DNA of 64,000 nt from Fistularia commersonii (lineage: Eukaryota; Chordata; Actinopteri; Syngnathiformes; Fistulariidae): the NCBI GenBank assembly GCA_037954325.1, contig JBBMNZ010000035.1, forward strand, positions 8,207,001 through 8,271,000, written 5' to 3'. The notes below the pieces were generated by a model. It made no database searches, was not told where the DNA came from, and saw only the letters and a list, made by a program, of their open reading frames with translations. Each line of letters opens with the position of its first letter. The first letter of the stretch is position 1. A program made the translations under genes and the position numbers. This document shows, one piece after another, positions 37,760 through 46,700 of the stretch.

Positions 37760-40700
37760 CTTTTGTTTTTTTATACTTTTCCACTTTTTTAACTTGCTCT
37801 CACTTCCTTGTTCTCTAACTTTCTTCATCCCCAATGTACTGTTTGTTTTTCTTCTGTTTGTCGTATCCATCCATCCATCCATCCATCCATCCATCCATCC
37901 ATCCATCCATCCATCCATCCATCCATCCATCCATCCATCCATTCATCCAGTCATCCATCCATCTATCCTACAGCCCCCACATCCCCATTGCTCCATCTCA
38001 AACTTTTTAAATAATTCAAAACTGCAGTGCTAGTGTGTTTTCGGTCGTTGTCACCTCTGCAGTAACACAAATATGCGTTTGCACACGCACATGCACACAC
38101 ACACACACACAACCCTTGATTTACACATGTGCAGCTGCTGGCAAACACAGAAACGTACTAGACTCAGTGAGACCGCAGAGACTCGCTAACTATGAAGTAT
38201 TATCCTTACAGGGATTTCACACCGTCACTGTGTTCACCCCGTCTCAGCTCTGCTCTCCCAGCGATGCCAATAATAATAGGCCCTGAGTTACTTCTTTGTG
38301 TCCTCTTGGAGTTGTGACTTTTGAGTCACAACTTGGAAACTTCCTGTGCTGGTTTATGTTTTCAGGAATCCTCTATTCCATTTTGCATTTGCAAAGTGAC
38401 AAATAGTTGATTATTTTCATTTTTTTGTCATGTATTGCATCACGTGGTAACTTTGATTAATCCAGTCAAGTACATTTGTCAACCTCTCTCTTCATGAAAA
38501 AAGAAAAAAATTGCCTTAATCTAATGTTTTCTTTTTGTCATGGTGTTTTTTTGCATTGAATTTGAAAAGAATATGGCAGTCATTCATGATGTGAATGATT
38601 AGAATATATTCCTAATTTTCTCAAATGCCAAAAGAATTCATTTGGTCGCTGATATATAGATTAAAATTATTGGAGTGAATTGTGTTTTCTTCTTTTTAAG
38701 CAGTCATAGTTGCCAAGCTACAGGAGCTACACAGGATATTTTAGTTTTTCGCCCTGGGGCTGAAATTTGTATCTTGTGGAACTAATCTGAATATTGCAGT
38801 AGTTCCTGACATTTTTATTGGTAATTCAAAGATATTTTAAGATATTTTAAATATCGTTGAGCAGAAATGATTTGGGCTGTTTTGGGCATCAGCCCATAAC
38901 AGATGGGAGAGTGTAGCTGGTGTTAGCCTCTTTTGGTCAATAATATCAATACCTGGCATAAACTCAGCTTCTTTACCTTTAGACCAAGAGGAATGATATA
39001 TCACCTTAAAATAAATAGTTGTTTTGCTGTAAACAAACTCAGGATGTATGCTGCCTGTAGCTTTCTTTCTTACCTCATCCATAAAACTTTGTCCCCAGGT
39101 CCTCCCCCCATTGATTTCTTACTAATGTCAAGGGGGGTTTAATCATGTGAGTTCAATAAGGAGTACATTTGCACAGCATTCACTTTGGAGCATGGTGTGA
39201 ATTTTAGAATAAAAATACAAGAAGCAGCTGGCAAAAAACAAAACCAAAAGAAACTACGGAATTTCAATGATCTGAAAAAAATTAGTTTGGGGGTAACTAA
39301 AACATAAGTTAAGTTATTCAACGATAAAAAGGTTCTCTCAAAATTTAATGCCAGAATTGCTTGGTGTTATGAAGGGCACCTTTCCTTTTTGACTTAAATG
39401 ACGATGCATTGCCTTTTCTGTGACTGCTAGATAATACACTGAAAGTGCAGGTTACTGAATAAACATATTTTGACTTGTTCATAGAAAGATACTGTAAATA
39501 TGTGCATAACACATTTCTACAAAGCTACAGATAATGAACAGGTGATGGTTCTTTCACACCCACTGTGAGCCAGGATTGGCTCCGGCCCCCCGAGACACTG
39601 TGTGAAGGCAAAGCTGTATAGACGATGAATGAATGAATATGGCCATTTGCACTTCTAGCATCCAACAGCCCAAATGACATTTTCACACATACTGCCAGTT
39701 CAGCCCCTTGATGCTAAAGGAAAAATACAGTACACATAAAACTATTGCTCCCCCGAAGGTCCATCCTACATGAAAGAATCCAGTCATAAAAAGGTACCAA
39801 CACTGTCTTTATTTGAACCTGTGACTAAATATTTTCTGATCATTGTACATAATTTTAACCTCTGCATTTTTTAAGCTCAACAGTGCACTCAGCATCAGCC
39901 ATGTTTTCATTTGCAAACTTTTGAATTTAAAGTCTTCTGTTCTTCCGGCATTATACAGCCAACCAGGTAAAGCATATAAATCAACATGCTAACTAGAAGC
40001 CTTTTTAGAGAAAAATAAATCTTGCTTTACCCTGCACACAAACATCAGGTATTAGAATTGTTAAAACATTTATTAACACTGAAGCTTAGACAGTATTACA
40101 CAAAATCACCCTCAAATCAGAACAGAATCTGTATTTTCACCCACAATTTCTTGATTTTTATTGCGACTTATACTGTTCCGGCTGTGCGTGTTCTTCCGTG
40201 TGTTCCTTGCAGTGTGTTTGCCATAAAGTGTCTGTGCACATTATGATCTGGAGTCAGTTTCACAGGTTTTGTTTTTTTTTTGGCAAATTTGGCAGAATCA
40301 AGCCTCTTAAACATAATTATATATGGTTTTTAAGCCTTCCAACATATATTGTCTATCAGTCCAACAACAGCAAAATCCACAGACGGAAATGCTTCAAAGT
40401 ACTTTGGTTTTGTAGTAAAATCAAGGACCTTATGCAGCCAATAGTGTAGTTGCATAGTGAATACTTGCATTATTTATCATCACTTGTCAATGTACTGGTT
40501 ATATATCGAGTGCAGTCTCATTGTGGTGATAGATTTTTGGAAATAGGGGGCAGTGTTATGCAAGAGGTAGAAAAAAATTCACAAAAACTGATTAATTTTG
40601 GGATTTAGATTTAGGTGTACTTTAGATTTTTGAAATCACAAATTTATAGCTAAATGCAGCAATGTGTAATTAAATCTTGTGAAATGAATTGTATTGTGTT

Positions 40701-43700
40701 TATGTTTGAAGTCATTTCTCCGAAATTTGTCGCCCCTTTCCAATTTTTGTTAACATTAATGCTGTTCCGCTTAAATCCGTTACGTTTTGTTTTTGAACAG
40801 TGTGCTATGTTGGGATTTTCAGCCTTTTTTATGGTAAATTTCTTGGTGATTACCTCGTAAAATATTGTTTATATCAGCATCCAAAGAATGTCCTGTTAGT
40901 ATCGTGTTGTCTTTTATTCCACATTGTCAAAGTTTAGTAGAAAATTGCAAAATTCACAAATTCTACACAAGCAGAACTTGAAAAAAATGTATGATTCCCA
41001 TTTTCATGATCGGTTCTTCTTAACGATCAATGGCGATCAGCTGGAATGACACTGCCTTGACCCGAGCGTTAAACACAACAAAGATTTTTCTCGTTGAATG
41101 TGAAGCCACGAGTCCATCCACGAATGATAAAAACAGCCAAGTGGAAGTCTGCGCTGTCACAGCCGACACCTGACCGGTTAAAACACCCATGAAGATTGAC
41201 ACCATCGCTCCGTTGGTGCCAGCTGTGCCAGTCCATGCCGAAAGGAAGCGACTGACTGAAACTGGAGCTCCCTTTCGGGCCCCGAGGCTGTCTAAATGTT
41301 AATGTATGGCAGGCTGACATTCTGCCGCTCCAGCCACTGGACTCTGAGCCTCCGCCGGGAGGTGGGTGAAGGGCTGGAGGGAGACAAGATGTGCAGCCCT
41401 CGAATAAAATCCGGAGGAAAAAGTTTAATGATTGGGGTGATAAAAAGGGTTTGGCTCGCAACAAAGTGAATGATGGGAAGTGTATTCCGGTGAGAGGAGA
41501 TTATAAAATGATTTGGAAAAGGAAGCAAAGGCTGTAGAAAAGGGCAGATTGGCATAGCTGCCGGGCTTAAGGGGTTTTGTTGGGCTGAAGGATAAAGACC
41601 TGCCTGAGGCCAGTGGACTGAAACCGGGAACTTATACCTCTGTGCATTTGTGCCAGTGTGTGAGTGTGGCCTGAGTGCACTAAAAGCCCCTGCCAGCACA
41701 CCTGCTCACCTGTGGATTCCCACCTTTCCATGGGCTTTTCGGACGCAGCTGTCCCTCTCTTCCCTTTGCCACACTTTTTTCCTCTTTTCTCCTTCCTGTT
41801 AGTTACATCCAGTAGTGTTTATGCTCACTCACGCTTGAGGAGCACCTTCTGTGTTTTGAGGTTTCTTTCTCTTTTTCTTGCTTTTTTTATTCAGTTTTTA
41901 TTTCACCCTGACCTAATTGGAACCTAGACCTGGTTTATGGGTATTTTGTCAGAAGAGAAACCCCCACTTTCAGATATTTGTATGTACCGTATTTTCCGCA
42001 CCATAAGGCGCACCGGATTATAAGGTGCACCTTCAATGAATGGCCTATTTAAAAAAAAAATTAAAGTCGTATATAAGGCGCACCGCATTATAAGGTGCAT
42101 AAAATAGAAGCTACAGTAGTGGCTGGGGTCGTGTTACGCATCTACTAAATGGAGTTATGCTAAAGGGAATTTCAACAAAACAGTCAGATAAGAAGGTCAA
42201 ACTTTATTAATAGAATACAAACCAACCTTCTGACAACTCCCAGCTTTGTTCACTCCCAAAACAAGTTAGTGCATTCACAATACCGTACGTACCTGTAGCC
42301 CTTACTGGTATTTGCTCCGCCCTCGTTGAAGACAATGTATTTCCAGTGTCACAGCTCAAAGAGTTTCATAAAACGAAAGCACCGAGAAGGACCACCTCTA
42401 AATTCATTGATGTTTATGTCGCTAGCTAGCGCTGTTGCCTTCATTCGAATGGTGACTGTAGAAACGCTTCTACTTGCTGCTCTCTGTTCAACAACCCACT
42501 GCTCAAGTTTGTCCACTAACTATAGCCATCTTGCTTTGTTCCCTCAGAAACTCTGTTTGGTCTTCTTTACTTTGCGAATACCCCTTAACCGTTTTTACCG
42601 CTGCTACTTCGGCAATGCGCACACACACACAAATGGAAATGAAAATACATGCTTCGCATAGTCATATACTGTATCCCAGCATGCACCACGCTCTACTTCT
42701 TCTGCGGGAGAAAATGGAGTCAGGGGCTGCTTCCTGTAGTTGCGAGACCTCTTGCGGCTCAATATTGATCCACGTATAAAGCGCAGCACATTATAAGGCG
42801 CACTGTCGGTTTTTGAGAAGATTAAAGGCTTTTAGGTGCGCCTTATAGTGCAGAAAAAACTGTATTGTTTTGTGACCATGACTGGCTTTTAAATGTTCAC
42901 ACAAAAATTTCAACATCTTCTTCAGTTTTCTTCTTAGTCAAAGGTCGGAATTACATAGGCCTAACCAAAGAATCGACGTTCTACAGGAATTGTGGCCTCT
43001 TCAATGCTGCAATACATGAATATAAAAAAAAAAAGCCTCTCAGATATGTTTACTTTAATTGTCATCAATAAAAATACAATGGAATTGGTTGGAGGCACAG
43101 CTCCAGTCGTAATTATTCTGTATCATATTGCAAAATGTGTTTATGTCTTGCTCGGTGTTGCTGAGCAACTAACTATGTTGAAATGAGTCAAATTTGGTGC
43201 TCTGGATTTCTAACATTTGTTTGGGGTTGTTTTTGTCGACCTCAAATATGGCATTTTAGTCATACCAATTCTTTTCGTAAGCAGAAATTCGTATAGGTTT
43301 CTAACGGAGGGAATAATGAATCAGTGCTATTGTTATCCACAAGTCCAAAGTACACTTCAGTATTAGTTTTTAGGCAAACACAGTACTCCGTGCCCATCGA
43401 GGGGTTTGAAGTCCAAAATGAAGGTCATTGTCTTTCCTTTTTATTTATTTTACATATTGCTTTTACTTACTACAAAAGGAGGAATCTGTATTTTGTCCCC
43501 ATAAAACTATTTATGATTTCTATTGTTGTTAATACTTTGTCATGCCATCTGCTAAGGGTGCATATTTAGAGTTTTATACTATTAATATGCAAAAGTAAGA
43601 CTAAAGATTTCACATTTGGATGTTAATTTGGAAAACCTTGCCCTTCAAACGGGGACATTGCAGTACATTAAGTAAGACAGCCATATTGGATTTAATCTGC

Positions 43701-46700
43701 CAGCCAGCCAACAAGAAGTGGTTGATTCAAAGCATCCTTACATCATCAGTCACCCACAGCAGCTGTAAGAAAAAAGAGAAAGAAAAAAAAAAGGACGAGA
43801 CCAGAAAGTCTAAAAACTGGCCCAATCACCTCGACTTCCTATAATGTGACCCAAAAATCCATACCGTTCAAAGAAAACTATATTCAAACCACAGGACACC
43901 AAGGTTCAGCTTGGATGTCAACCAACTTTTTAGATCTAAACCGGATGTTGATGTAATGTTGGTGGAGGTTTACTTGAAAACATGTCATTTGGTTATGTTT
44001 ATTACAAAAAGTGTGAAAACCTACTCAGTGATGCCTTGATGACATAGAGATGACTCTCAATGTCATTGTCATCAAATGCCTTAAAACGCTGTTCTGCACT
44101 GAGTTGTAGACAAACATCATGCATGCAACGTTCTGAAAAGTCTTTTTAAGCGCGGGTAGTAGTAGTTCCAAACGTGACAAGAGCTTAACAAAAAAATAAG
44201 AAAAACCTACATATATCGTGAAAGTGCTGCAAAATGAAAAATGAAAGACAAACGAAGGATTCATAGGGTCAGCCGAATAATTGTACCTTTGGAGAATACG
44301 TTCATTTGCTTTGTGCGGAGAGTTAAAAGACAAAATCAATACCTGTCATTTGAAGTTAAATAAGTATGGTCTTCAGTCCCTTGAAGTGTCTCAGAAGAAC
44401 TCCACAGGCGAACCGGCTGTCAGCTGTGGTTTAATATTTAATATTCTTATTTAGCGAACAGATCGAGGGAATAAGTGAAACTGTTATGTGCGGGCCAGGC
44501 GCTGTGTGTAAGTCAAACAACCCACTCAAACTTCCTCTGCAGCAGAGCCGTACGATGCAGTGAAATATTCCACATAATGAGCGCCGTGATCCATGATAGG
44601 AATGACGGATGTTTTTAATCTGCTAACATTTAAATAGGCAAATCTGTGTGGTAAAATATTCAGCACAATGAGGTGGATGGTGATACATGATTGCAGGGTG
44701 TGACGCAAAGGTTTGTCCCCTTTGATACTAGTAGATTAAAAACACTCGTCACTGTTTTATTCCGAAAACAGTTCATTTTTTCATTATTCTGGAGATCATT
44801 GGATATTCTACGCAATTCTTGCCAGTCCTGTCACTAGGCAACGGAGTCTTGGAAACACACCAGAATCAAAGCACCTCTCCCAACCAGCTGGATGTCAAAC
44901 CACAAATTACGTGTGTTCTTATGTTTCTCCTTCACTGTTTTCCTGAGCTCATCTTGACTCATTTCTCTGCTCTGTCTCCTCTTTCATCTTTCCCACTCCC
45001 TGCTCATGATCGGGGTTATCTCTCTAAAACTTGTTTCCAGTAATTAGCAGGTTGAAGCCTTGCTAAAGTGCAAGGCTCAGGAACAACGCTTTGAGCTTAT
45101 TGTCCTAATGAACATCTGTGGCATCTAAGGCATGTCAAAACACAAGCTCTTTTCAAACCCCGCTTATCCTCGACGCAGGGTATATTTCCCATTCATATTC
45201 ACAAGATGGTGAAATGCAAAAAAAAAAAACAAAAACAAAACACTGAAGTACAGAATGATAGGAGTGGGCTGACTCCGAGACAGAAAATCACATTTCTTGG
45301 TTTGTCCTTTGGGACAGTATCGACATCCCGGCCTGCTCGCCCAGCCAAAATGATGGACACATTCCAGACCATGCATCTCGGCATGACAACCTGTTTGCAG
45401 TATCCGGGACGCCATGTTTCACGTGCTCATCGTAACAAACCTCCTGCAAACGAGTGGGCTCAAAGTTTTAATAGTTAGTAAGCTCCATTTCCTCATTCAA
45501 GATATTGGTTGTGGAGATTCGGTTCAGTCAAAATGTTACTGTATCTGAAACCGTTCACTGTGGCGGGTTTTGCTTAACTGAACAGGTTTGCAAATAATGA
45601 AGCACCACACTTTTCCTCAAGAGTGTTTTTATTTCCCAAAACAAACTCATTTTCCAAATACTTACCAGTTTGTACCAGTTTACCAGTTTACCATTCTGTG
45701 CTAATGTAGCACAGAATATGTACATGGGAAAAAAAAGTTATGGTTTATTGTGTGTTTCATTAAGTGTTATTGTTTTTGTGCATTAATTTAAACCCCTGTG
45801 TCTTTAGATATTAATCAGTTTCAATATTTATGTGTTTTATTTTGACGGGGCCATTAGTTTGAGGAGTTCAGACGTTCCCCCAACGTTCTTACCAGTTTCT
45901 CATTAGTCCCACAGCCTAGCCATATTTTTGTCACGTTCATTAACAGCTTCTAAATTTTTGACGCTCTGTGCATCACGATATAGTTTAATCTTCCCACTGT
46001 TTTGCTGTGAAGTACATTCTTACTATGGCCTTGCAAATCACTGGCAGCCTCTAGATAGTACCTGAATGAATGATTATTGTTATTTTTTTAGAGTTTCAGA
46101 CATTTTGATCCCATTTAAGATATTCATTCTACAGAAATCCATTCTGTATTTTATAGAAGGCCTTCGACATCTGAAACTTTGTCATATAATCGTTTTCAGG
46201 TGGAGTGTCAACCTCAGGATTTTAGCTTTACTTTTACTCACATGTTAACCAGCTCACGTGTTTCGAATCAGAGCTGGGACGTGAGCGACAATTATTTTGA
46301 AATGCCTCACAAACAAAGAAATCTTCTCCCAGCTCAATCTGCCATCCATCTGCTCACATGCACTGAGGAGGAACACATGTACACACACATTATAACAACA
46401 GCGAAAAACACATCAAAACAGAGAAGCAATAATATATTGGCTAAAAATAATGCTGCTGGCAACTTAAGAAGGTTTGCTGTTTTTGATTGTATATCTATTT
46501 CTTTTAGCTTTGCTGTAAAGGAACACATCAATAGCAATGTTACATGTCTTCGCTCATAGACAGACTTGGGTGAGCAAGACTGCTTGATAATCCAGAGGCA
46601 AGTGCAATGACATGTCAATACTAAACAACTGATGTTATCTTAGAAAACAAAACAAAACAAAACAAAACAAAAAGATAGATAGAATGGTGCCATTAATTGC

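Noticed and set aside
37604..38033. Open frames of repeating four-residue units on both strands
   Set aside because: They are translations of the CCAT and TG microsatellites.
40540..40560. CTCF-like string tagggggcagtg
   Set aside because: Only the right half of the core matches; the CCAC half is absent.
41313..41369. Alternative last endov exon reading [18 protein letters not shown] then stop
   Set aside because: It fits phase and begins ADI, but the acceptor has no pyrimidine tract, and the exon at 48160 matches the family much better ([10 protein letters not shown]).
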